From Symbiodinium natans (lineage: Eukaryota > Sar > Dinophyceae > Suessiales > Symbiodiniaceae): a stretch of 64,000 bases of DNA. Positions within the stretch are counted from its first letter, which is position 1; the number at the start of each line of letters is the position of its first letter. This document shows, one piece after another, positions 50,001 through 62,000 of this stretch. The DNA lies in the NCBI GenBank assembly GCA_905221605.1, contig CAJNDS010002810.1, positions 62,001 to 126,000 of the forward strand, written 5' to 3'. The position numbers and the translations under genes are program-made. Below the pieces are notes generated by a model. It did not search any database and was not told the DNA's origin. It worked only from the letters and a program-made list of their open reading frames with translations.

Positions 50001-53000
50001 TAGCCCCGAACAGAGGGTTTTCCTGGATTGGGAGTTTCGGGTTTGGGCTGGAGACCTTAGGCCAACGCCCCCAATTCGCCGCGACAACCAAAGAACGCCC
50101 GAAGCCGAAAGCACCGAAACCCCTTAAACCCTTATGAACCCTGATCTCGATTTTTCAAAACTTAAAAGGATAAACAGAAACCTAAACCCTCAAACCCAAG
50201 AAACTCCAGAGACCGAGGGGCTCTCCCACGCCGGCCTTCTTCAGGAGCTCGCTCTGCCTGGTGAAGAGGCCCTGGCATCGCTTCAGCACCTGGGAAAAGA
50301 ATTGCCAAGGACTTCCTCGAAGCCCTAAACACTGCACACAACTGCCTCTTTCTTCGTAGGGGATGAGGGACTTAGGTACCCTGCATAGAAGCCATTGAAA
50401 GGTAGGATGTATGTAAAAAATACTTTTGTCATGTGCATACTTAACTCCCTCATTCCCTACTAAACACCTTCAAGAAAAACCTAGCTAAGCTCCTTCGCAC
50501 GTAGCCGCACGAATGATGCGAACGCTGTCTGGCCGTCGATCTTCTTTCTAGAAGACTCGGATGAAATGTCGAGATGCTAACGGCAAAGGCCTGGTTCATG
50601 AGTCTGATACTCCGAAGTCCGACAAGATCTCTAAACTCACGAGGGTTCAGGATTTAAGGTTTATAGGGCTTAGGGCAACCTCTGAGACTCTTGTGCCTCA
50701 ACACCTGAAATGAAAAAATAAAAAAAAGCCCTGAACACAAGCCAAAACCTGAACCTGCACAGCAAGCCCAAACCCACTAAACCCCCGAATCCCTAGAACG
50801 CAAAATGCACCAAAAAGCCCTGCACCCTAAATCCCAAAACCCATACGTACCCTCATCCTTAAACGCCCAAGGCCCCTAAGCCCGAAAAAGTTTTGAGCCT
50901 TCTGCAACTCCGAGTCGGTGTTGTAAAACAGGGTCCGGTCCGTGATGCCTGACTCAGGTATGGAGTTGAGTTTAGGGCTTGGAATTGAGGGCTTAGAGTC
51001 TAGGGCTTGGGGGGTCAGGACCCCTCTTCGATACGACCAGGGTTTTGAAGGATTGAGGCGAAGGTTTTCCTGAGAAAAAGAGCCCGCAGAAGACAGAGGG
51101 GTTTAGTTTAGGGTTTAGGGTGATCCCTAAACCCTAAACCCTAAACCCTAAACCCTAAACCCTAAACCCTAAACCCTAAACCCTATAAACCCTAAACCCT
51201 AAACCTGGGACTCCGATGCGCCTGGGAAGGCGTCGCGGCCCACGACGAGGTGCAGGAGGTTGATGGGGACGCCGGGAGCGCCGCTCCTGATGCACTTGAA
51301 GGGTCAGCACACAACACCCTCAAACCCCTGAAACCCACAAGTTCACCCCAAAAACACCTTCAAACAGCCCGAACACTCCACGCACTCTTGCGACCGAGGC
51401 TCTGCCTTTGGATCAGCGGAGCCAACAGCTTCTCATCCAGGTTCAAAGCCTTGAAAGGGGGCGTTGCCCCCAAACTTCCTGGGATGTAAACCTCCCAAAC
51501 CAATTCCCCTACTGGAGTTTGGGGTTTGGGGCCTTAGTTTCTCCTACAAGCCCGAAGCCCTAAAAGCCGCTTAGCCTATCAAAACCCTAAGCCACAGGCC
51601 TCAAGATCTGCGGCGACCGCGAGGAGGCCGTGTCGGTGGTGCTCCTGAAGACTCGAAGCTCGCTTTCCTGAACCTCCCCAAGTCTCGCCAAAACTAAACA
51701 ACACACAAGACCCTAAACCTTAACCCCCACCCAAAAAAAACATCAAATCCTTAAACCCACCCCCCACCCCCCCACCCCCCCACCCACCCACTCCAAAATA
51801 AAGAACATAAATTAACATAAACTAGAAAACAGAGATATCTCCCAGCTTCCTGCTCTGAGCTCACCGGGAAGAACTGGGTCCAGACGGCTGTCTTGGTCGC
51901 GGCCTTCTCCACAACCTCCACCTGACGGAAAAGGATTTCGGGCATAGGAGCCTGTGAAGTTTTTAGGGCAGGCTTTCGGGCTCTGGAGGAGTTTTTGACT
52001 CGTGCCGGCCTTGGTGAGGCGGCTCGGGGCAGCCAACCAGGCAAGGTACGCGTGCATGGCCCTCTCCTTGCGGTTGGCGGCCAGTTTAGCTTAAGGGGCT
52101 TCAGATATTTAGCGGTTTGGTTGCAGGGGTTAACTATTCCGATCGCCTTAAACCCAAAACCCAAAAGACCCGACGCCCCCAACAAACCCTCAACACCAGC
52201 TGAGTAACCCGAATTCCCCACCCTAAACCAGAATCAACCCCCAAGCCGACACCCCTTCTCCCCCCCCCCCTTTCCTGGATCTTGGCATCGGCATCGCTCA
52301 GCGCCTCCACCAGGAGCTCCATCTCAAGGCCGCCGTCGGGCGCCGCACCGGGGAGCTCCTTTTTTTGGGGAGGGCCCTTGGGGGTTCACAGGGGGTTTAG
52401 GGGGTTTGCAAGGTTTACAGGGACTTACAGGTTTTGCAGGGTTTGCAGGGGTTACCGGCCAGGGATTTAGGGCGTAGGGGCTTTCGGGGATTTAGGACGT
52501 CAGGTTTGGGGGTTGGTCTAAACCACGAGGTCCACAACTTACATCGACCTCCATTGAGATGGCCCTCATTAACTTTAGCTTGAAGGCGTTGGGCTTTCAT
52601 GCCCCGCAACCCCAAATCTTTCAGCCCTTGCAGCCCTAAGAGACCTACTTAAGACCCTATAGAAAGACCCTCTGGAAGAAGCAGCCGCTGGTCCTTGTGC
52701 TCCTTGATGGCCTCCTCCTTCAGGCCCGCCAGCTGCTCACGGAAGTGCTTGGTGCGCTCCTCATAGGACTCCTGGCTGCGCATTCTGTAAGGGCCATAAG
52801 GGGTCATAAGGGGGGCGATCAGGGGCATATGGGGACAATATCATGGGAAGGGGGTTAGGAGGGGCTTGTATACCGGCAGAAGGGTTTTTACGATCTAGCT
52901 TCACAGGAATAGATCCGCGGAGCCGTTGTTGAGGGGCCCTCCTGGGGCACGGTGTCCAGGAGCTGCTGCGCCAAGTACCGGACGTTGCCGTAGTCCTTGG

Positions 53001-56000
53001 GCATCTCTGGGCATCATTGCTAAAACCTGGGACACGAATTTTGCCCTGGTGCTGTACCCCAAAGTTCTGGAAACCCCCTTTCACAGCCTGGACCCCTAAA
53101 CTCCCTAACCCTAAACAACCCAACTCCAAGAGTCCCCGGCCACTGCAGCGGAGCTTGGCAGCTGCGAGAGCTCCACGATCTTCTCCTGCACGGCGCCCGC
53201 CATGTCGTCCTCCAGGCGCATGTCCGGGACATACCTGGAAAGCAGGAGGAGAGCCTTGCGGAGGAGGTCTCGGGGTGCTCTCTTGGGGGCTCTTCTCCCC
53301 TCCCCGCGCCGCCGGGGCACATGCAAGACATGCCGGAGCCCTCGGCCGCCAGCATCTCGCGGATCGCCGCCATCACGGCGTCGCTGCGGTCGGCCAGCTT
53401 GTTGTGGGCCAGCACCATGAAGAGGACCTTCTCCAAGGAGTCCTCGTCAGGGTTTAGGGGTCAGGGTGCATCAAAACACCACAACAAAAATCGATGAACG
53501 ACAAATCATCCGTCCTTGCCCTGGTTGATCAAGTCCAGCAGGAGCTTGTCGTAGGGCTGCTTCTGATCGATGGACGCCGCAAACGGCCGCTCGTTGGAGA
53601 GGTACTTCTCCTTGTGGGGGCTTTTGGGTTCTAAAGCTCCGTCGTCGCTGTAGGATGCGGCCAAGGGTTGATGATCCTCTTATGCGACACTGTACATATT
53701 ATGCTCATGGGCCTGCCGGAACCTGTCCCCACCCGCTGTCCGCCCCCCCCCCCCGGGCTCCAGGACGCCGCGCACCGTCTCCGCGGCCGCATCGCGGTTG
53801 GCGAAGCTGGCAAAGAGCTGCTCGACCAGCTGAGGCCCCTTCTGGTCCGCATGGAAGCCGTCCAGGAAGGCCAGGAGGTCTTCCCTGAAGGGCGAGGTTG
53901 GGGCAAAGGATCTAGTGTTCTCCTGTTCCCCCACGAGCTTGTGATCAATATCAGTTTTGGTTGTAACGGTTGGCCTTAAACTTCCTTGAAAGTCCACCCT
54001 ATGAAGCCCCATGATGAGAACTCCGGCCTGGGGGCGGGCACGTCTGCCTCGGGCTTGGCGCTCATCTCGAAGACACCCTCGAAGGGGGCGATCTTCTTCA
54101 CCTTGGTTGGGCCAATGAGCTAGGAGTAGGAGAAAGGGTGCAGGGCTTGGGGCTTAAGTTGAAGGAGTCTTTTTCCTGGTCGCCTTGGAGGGGTCCTTCA
54201 GCTCCAGCTTGGCCAAGACCTCGCCGGCGGAGACGATGCTGCCCGGGCTGAGGGCGTGGGTGATCTTCCCGGCCTCCCCGGACTTCAAGGACATGATCCT
54301 TCGCGCTCTGCTTTTGGCGAGGAGCACATCTCGACACCCTATATAAAGGCCCAAAGAAACCTGCAAGAATAGGAGATTAAAGAGAGCCCACTTTCAGACT
54401 CAAAGATGAAGAACGCGTCTGTTAAAAGTGCCGCCGGGGATCATCTTCATCGCCTCCAGCTCGATGTAGGCCTCGCCCTTGGCGACCTCGGCGCCCTCGT
54501 CGTGCAAGTAGCGCACCACCTGGGGACTTTGGGAGTTTACGGGGCTCGTCATGTGTAAGAGATGATTTCGGGTGACTCAGTGGCAGTGGCGGCATGACTA
54601 CAGAAGGTTGGCCCTGCCTTGCCGTTGACGTCGGAGCGGAGCTCCGAGGGGTCGTAGACGGTGGGGACCATGATCGTCTGCCCGCCGATGATGAGGCGCA
54701 GGCCCAGGGCCTCCTCCTGTCCTGCTTCAGGGAGGGGAGTTTAAGGGGTTTGGGATATATCAGGGTTGCCAACCCTACACACCGAATCGGAGACCGGCCT
54801 TTCACTTGCTGGCTGATGCTGCCGATGCTCACGTAGAGGGAGCCGTCCGGCTGCTCGCGGACCTTGGCCTTGAGGGTCTTGTTGTTGATGGTGAAGGCGT
54901 AGAGGTCGCTGCGCTTCCGGGAGACTTGGAAGGAGAACTTCTTGCCGTCGAAGGTGATCCTAGCTTCGGGCTTATTCGGGCATTAGGGCATTGGGGGGAA
55001 TTTTGCGGGCTCGGGTATGAGGGAATCAGGGTGTTGGGGGACGATCCAGGGCCCAGCTCAGGGCCAAGGAACTCCACGGGAAAGTTGACCAAGGCGTCGG
55101 TGTCGCTTTTTCCCAGCAGCACCAGCTGGCCCTTCTGCATGGCCTCCACAGCCTCCTGGGTCCGGGACTTCACCATGCCTGGGTGCAGTCGAAAAACCCC
55201 CAAACCCCCTAAACCCCTACGCTCCTCAACCCCCTAAACACCCCAAAGCCCTAAAACCCTCTAAACCCGAAAGGGCTGCTTGAGATAGGGGTGTTGCTAC
55301 AGCGTCTCGGAATATGTTCGGGATGGAAGGGGCATTGTTGACCCCTCTCATCTACAATTACTCTTTGCAACCTTGTTCTTGTCATATCCAAGAAGTGCCT
55401 ACGTACATACCCCCACCCCTGCAAAATCAACCCGTTTTTGAACCTGTAGCGCCCCTAATAAAGGTCCCCTCCTTGGTACATTCTAGGGCTCATTGCTTAA
55501 GGGGGTTGGGGGGTAATACCAAAAGAGAAGGAAAAAATATAGTAAAATTCGTATAATGGGGCCTATATTTATACTATCATTAAAGGCACCATGAATTCAT
55601 ACGTTCATGCATTCACTAGTTTCACGCACTTCGTTCATACATTCACTTCGTTTGTAGATGAGTTCATTGCAGTCTCTCCGCTTGAATTTCTAAGTGCACC
55701 TTTCGTTCGTACGTTCTTACAAGTAATACTATTGCTTGGATCCAAGTCCCCGGGCCGAGCCCACAAATCACCATCCCCGCAAGGCCCTGCTCCCCCAAAC
55801 CCTGTTCTGGGCGGAACCCCCTAAGAACCCCCTAATTCATCCCATGCCCACAACACACCAACCCCCCCAAACCCTAGAGCCCCCCTCCCCCCACCCTCAA
55901 CCCCTAAACCCCAAAATCCTCGAACCGTAGACCCCAAACCCCAAACCCTAAACCCCCTCAACCCCCTCAGACCCAGGTGCTGAAGGCGCGGAAGACCGCT

Positions 56001-59000
56001 GCGTAGAAGACCACGTCCATGGCGCCGGTGCTTGGGGCGATGGCCTGCAGCGCTGCTTTGTTGGGGGGACTAGGGGTCTAACAGGGCTTAGGGTTTAGAG
56101 GGTTTAGGGGGTCGAGGGTGTGAGAGGGGGGCCCCTCCGGTTTTTGCGGGGCTTTGGGCGCTTAGGGTTTTGAGGTTCTTGAGGCGTTTCATGGACTTGG
56201 GGCTTTAGCGGCTTGAGGTCAGTAGTCAGGGTGGCCCGTTGTGTGCATCTGCGGCGGCCCACATGCCAGTAACGAAGCAATAATCAAGAAGCGAACAGCA
56301 AAAACAAAAGAACCCCTCAGGCCTCTAAACCCCCTAGACCCCTAAGCCACAAAAGCACAAATCTAAGCCCCAACTAAACCCCCAAGATCCCACACAGAAG
56401 TGCGGAAGACCCAGGGCCTTGCTAGCAATCAGGCCATCCAGCCACATGGTGTCGATGGTGTTCTCCTTGTAGGCCTGCACATGGGTTCTTGCGGGTCTAG
56501 GAATTGATGGGCTTCAGGGTGTAGGGTTGAGGGTTTGAGGTTAAACTTGGGGGACTTAGGGTCCTGGGGCGTAGGGTCTCTGACTTGGGGGGCCTGCGTC
56601 TCGATCAGGTCGACCAGGTAGTCGACGGGATGGCGGATGTCTCCTCTTTCTTTCGAGAGTATAGAGTCGCGAAGCGATCCAGTTTGAGCTGTACTCTACA
56701 CCCTGACAAGTATGAGCCGGTTCCCGTGTCAACAAGGGAAACTAACAGGGTTATCCCAAAGCACAAAACCCCAAATATCCCAATAAACCCAATACACCGA
56801 AGCCTAAGCCCATGAAGCCCTCAACCCAAAGAGGTGGCTCCCGAAATGTCCAGGTTCATGAGTGCGAAGCGCAGGCTCCTTGGGCTTGTGGACAGCCATC
56901 TCTTACCGGAGTTTCTTGGGATGTTCCCCGTCTTTAATAGGGATTGTAGTACCCCCGATTATATATAATACCTACTAAGGACTGCTTAAGGGGGAGCATC
57001 CCAAGGAGTATACATAAGGACCCCGCAGGGGTTTAGAGTTCGGGGGTAGCGCTGACGGTTCAGGGGAGCCGCAACGTGTCTCCCACTCCCTTTAGGCGAA
57101 CATGTTGGGTTGAACCCTTTTGCGACCGGATCGCGTGGCAGGTCGTTCAAAAAAGAAATGCTGCATTCCCAAGCTACAGGAATCCACCCCAAACGCTAAG
57201 AGTGTAAACCCTACTCAACCCTAGGCCCCGAAACTCCAAGAGACTCAAAACTCCTTGGGTTATCCAGGGGTCTTTCTCGCAGCCTCTCGGTTGGGCCCTT
57301 TGGCGAAGATGTGCCCAAACTGGGAGTCCGCAAACTCGTGGATGCCACCCTTCAGGCCGACGCTGAAGTAACCTGCCAGGGGCTTCATCCCAGTTCCATC
57401 CCGACTGCAGCTTCGGCTTCGCGACCCTGAGCCCCTGCAACCCTAGATGCCCTAGAGCAAACCCCCATGTAAACCCACAAAGCTTCAAGTCTTCGCCCCT
57501 TTCCGAAGGCCCGGCCCCAGCAGTCGCCCGCGGACTGGAAGCGCACGCTGTTGATCTTGCCGCTGGTGGGCTTGAAGCCCTCGTCCGGGTTCTCGGCCGT
57601 GATGCGCGAGGCGCAGCAGTGGGAGGTGATCGGGGGGTAGTCCACGGCGAAGAAGTCGATCTTCGAGCAGACGGCCGGGTCCATGCCGTAGAAGCGCCGG
57701 ATGTCCGGGACGTTGTAGAGCGGGATGCCCATGGCAATCTGAAGCTGCGTCGCGGGCATGTTCACCCCCGTGATGGCCTCGGTCACCGGATGCTCCACCT
57801 GCAGGCGAGGGTTCAGCTCCAGGAAGCAGAAGGTGTGCGTCTCCGGGCTGTAGAGGTACTCCACGGTCCCGGCGCCCCGGTACCTCTCAACACACTCTCA
57901 ACGTTGCTTTCGCAGCCTACGAATATTGCGAGTTTTTGTAACTTTTGAAAGTTCATGTAGACCGCACAAACAGATGTGCCGAAGGAGAGGCGGCCGAGGC
58001 GCTGCACCAGCGCGGTGAGCCGCATGGCCGCCCGCTCCATCTCGTGGAAGACGTCGGGCTTGGCGATGGTGGGAGGGCCCTCCTCGAAGATCTTCTGGAA
58101 TCGCCGCTGGGTGGAGCAGTCGCGGCCGTTCAACGCGAGGGTGTTGCCGTACTCATCGCCCAGGATCTGGATCTCCAGGTGCCGGGCCTGGCACAGTCCC
58201 CGCGCCACGCTTCAAGGGGATGAGGAGGTTATAGGGTTTCGGCTTGTCGCAGCCCCTAGCACCCCCCAAAAAAGCCCAAAGCGAGCTATGAGCTGCTTTC
58301 AAAATGCACGCAGCGAGTGCCTTCGAGACCATCCGCATCAAGAAGATCGGGGAGCCGGGCACCTCCGTCTGGACGTTGGTGAAGGCCACCTTCAGCTCCT
58401 CCATGTTCGTGGCCTTGCGGATGCCTCGCGCCCGAGCGGACGCATTGGGGGGCTGTTGCAAAAAGGAGGAGGGAGGGCGCCTTGTTGTGACGTGCCGTAA
58501 GGACCCTCAACTCTTAAAACCAAGCCCTCAACCCTACACTGTAATTAGGGTTGAGGGCCCTACACCTTAACCTGGACCCCTAAACCTAAGCCATATTTCT
58601 GAAATCTGACCATGTAGTTCCAGCAGGCTATGCCCTCCTCCATATCCACATCATCGACGGAAGCATGACTCGATGTCTTTTGGCTAGTCAATGGAGAAAC
58701 ATTCTCCCCTCCCCCCGTACTATGGAGTAGAAAAGGTATTCCTCCCACAGTTCGTTGTTGAGTGTCGTTTCCACGTCAGGTCCAAGCACTAGTACAGTGA
58801 CACTTGAAGTGCGCAGTGACAGACGGCAGCTCTGCCCTGACACCAGAAAAGCGGCAGCTGCCAAAACCACCTCTGGGACCCGAACCGGCCGGCCCGAAAG
58901 GCCGCCCCCAAGAAAAAGAAGCAAACTTGGGCAGCAGCGACGACAACGCGGCGCCCTGCTGCAGGGCAACGAGGAGTTGTCGTTGCTCTCTTAAAGGAAG

Positions 59001-62000
59001 TGCAGGTGCTCTTGGACTCCCGAGCTGTCACCCCCCCATACGAGGCTTGCCCCATGTCACAAGTGAGCCATCCTCCAGGATCGCGGCAAAAGCTGCGGAG
59101 GTTGCCTCGATCTGCTGCACGTTCCTGAGTCGGTCTCGGACGCTGGAGCTGTCGCCACCATCAACAGGGTTGCCCCAAGTCACCACCGACTCATTCTCCA
59201 AGAGCGCGGCAAAGGCCGAAGCTGTTCCTCTGATCTGGCGCACGTTTTGCAATTGATCTTGCACTGTGGAGCTCTCACCCCCTTGCTGTGGATTGCCCCA
59301 TGTCACAACGGATTTGTCTTCCAGAATCGCGGCAATTGCCCCAACTGTGCCTTGAATTTCCTGCACACTTCTGAGACGATCTTGGACAGAGATGTCACCA
59401 AAACTGCCACCATAGTCTCGGCCGCCCCATACAACAACGGATCTGTCTTCCAGGATAGCAGCAAATGCATTGTTTGTGGCCCGGACCTGCCGTACATTCC
59501 TCAGCCCAGGTACGCTGGAGCTGTCACCTCCATCACCCGCCTCACCCCATGTAACTACCGATCCATCCGGCAGAACCGCTGCAAAGGCGAAGCCCGTGGA
59601 TCGAAGTTCGCGCACATTCTTCAGCTGAGCCTGGACTGCCGAGCTGTCCCCACCGTGGGTTCTGCCCCAGGTCACAACAGAGCCATCCTCCAGGACGGTG
59701 GCAAAAGCTGAGTTGGTCCCCTGCAGCTGGCGCACGTTTCGGAGCTGGCCTTGGACCGCAGAGCTGTCTCCGCCACTGGATCGCCCCAAGTCACCACCCA
59801 TCCTGCAGGATGGCGGCAAAGGCCGTGAAGGTCGCCTGCAGCTGCTGCACACCCCTGAGCCGATCGCGAACTTTAGAGCTGTCACCACCCGCATCTTCCT
59901 TTCCCCAGGTAGCAACCGATCCATCCCCCAAGATCGCTGCGAACGCTTGGGATTTGGCGTGAACCTGCTGGACACCTGCGAGCTGGCCTTTGATGGCGAA
60001 GCGGTCGCCACAGACGGTTGGGTTTCCCCAGGTGAGGATCCTGCCGCCTCCGTGACACCAAAGGGCAAAGGCGTCTCTTCCCGCTGTGAGTGTCGGTTGC
60101 TGCGCCTCGAAGTCCCGCAGCTTCCAGGGAGTCCTCGGGATCTCTCAAGACTCGCCCGTCTCCTGTCACAAGTCTCAGGAAACTTCCCAAGGAATTCTGG
60201 GCCAGAACCTTCAGATCTCCAACTTTGGAGGATTCCGGCACTTCGAGGGCGACCTCTTTTCCACTCGGCAGAGCCACGGATACACGAAGCATGTCGACAC
60301 GCGAGGCGCCAGGGGCGGTTTCCCGAGCCGCTCTGCGAGATTTCTCTCAAGGCTTTTCAGAAGACCGGCGAATCATCGGGCTTAAGAGCAGCTACGATTG
60401 TTGAGCTTGGGCATCCCCAGGTGCCTGAACCCGCAGATTCCCCCGCAAATTCTGCTTACCAAGTCTTCTGCTGCAACATGTCGTGTGGTGCACAAAGGTG
60501 TCTCTCTCAAACAGAAAGTTAGGCGTGAAAGTGCCCCCCCAGGGTGAGGTTGCCTCGATCCTGCTCTGTTGGGCCCAAGCCAGCTACCGGCCGTCCCAAA
60601 CCCGAAAACATCCGAAAGCCCTGAAACCCTACTTGCCAAGCCCTCAACAACCCCCTGATGAGATCCTCGGAACCCTGAGAGAGGACAAAAACTCGATGGC
60701 CGTGCCTTTGCCGCCCCCACCCTCCGAGGCTTTCACCATGATCGGGAAGCCCACCTGGAGTTTGGGAAAGTCGGGGATTTTCAGGGCTCAGGGCTCTCAC
60801 TCTTGAGGGTTTGTAGGGTTTAGGGAAGTTTAGGGGGTTGAAGTTCTTTTGGGGTTGAGGGCCTGGGGTTGTGAGTGTTAGGGATTCGAGTGAGGGCTTC
60901 GGGTCTACGTCTTCGGGATTAAGGGTTGGGGTGGTGAAGGGTGGTTCTGGGCGTGGGCGATCTGAGGGTTTAGTGCTTTGGGCGTGGGACTTCAGAGACC
61001 TCGAGTTTGGGGTTTACGGTGTAGGGTTTAGGGTTTAGGGTTTAGGGTTTAGGGTTTAGGGTTTAGGGGGTGCAGGGCGTAGGACCTCGGATCTTTTCGT
61101 TTTCAGGCTGAGGGGCTGGCTTGAGGGTTTCGGGGGGGGGGGGGAGTCAGAGTAATAGGCGAATAGCCCAAACGCAGCGAAAACCTAGGCCCGTACACAC
61201 AGGGACAAAAGACAAAGACTACGCAGAGAGAAAACAAATAGACCTAAACCCAAAGGCCTAAACCCTAAACCCTAAACCCTAAAACAGAACAACCAGGAAG
61301 TTGAGGTCATTGAGGGTCATTGAGGGTCATTGAGGGTCATTGAGGGTCATTGAGGGTCATTGAGGGTCATGGAGGTGTCCCCGCCTTCTCCGCCCTCTCA
61401 AGGGCCTCCTCTTCGGTGCGGACCATGGCCTTGTTAAAGACCTCGGTTCGGGGGGGCGAGGGGGGCCTCCAGTAGGGGCTGTATAGGGTTTGGGCGGTTT
61501 AGGGTTGAGGGTTGAGGGTTGAGGGTTGAGGGTTTAGGGTTGAGGGCATAGTCAACATGACGACTACCTTACAAGCTCCCCAGGAGAGGTACCTCGTCAG
61601 GGACGGTCCCCTCGTCGGTGAGCGTGCACGTGAGGCCATCGCCGCTCCATGGGATGCTTGGAACCTGGGGTCTTGGGGTTTTGGAATTGGGGCTTTGGGG
61701 GGTTGGGGATTTAGGGGTTTTGGAATTAGGGTTTTGGGGCTTTGGGGTGTTTGGGGTTTGGACCCGACACCTTCCTCCTGAGGCCGAAACCCGACAACCA
61801 TAGCCGGAACAACCCTGAGCCCGAAAACCTGCTCAGACCCCGAAAAGACCCGCGGAGGACCTTCGCCGTCTGCGCCAGGATGTTGGCCGCGATCTTGTCT
61901 CCCAGGGCTGCCATCACGCCCGAAGGTGGGCCGATGAAGGTGATGCCGATCTCCTGTCAGAGGGGCTCTGCCGGGTCGGGGGTAGCGCTTTCGGGGCTTT

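Noticed and set aside
59698-60522. 274-codon plus-strand open frame across the RCC1 pseudogene
   Set aside because: Antisense to clear RCC1 repeats and without its own motifs.
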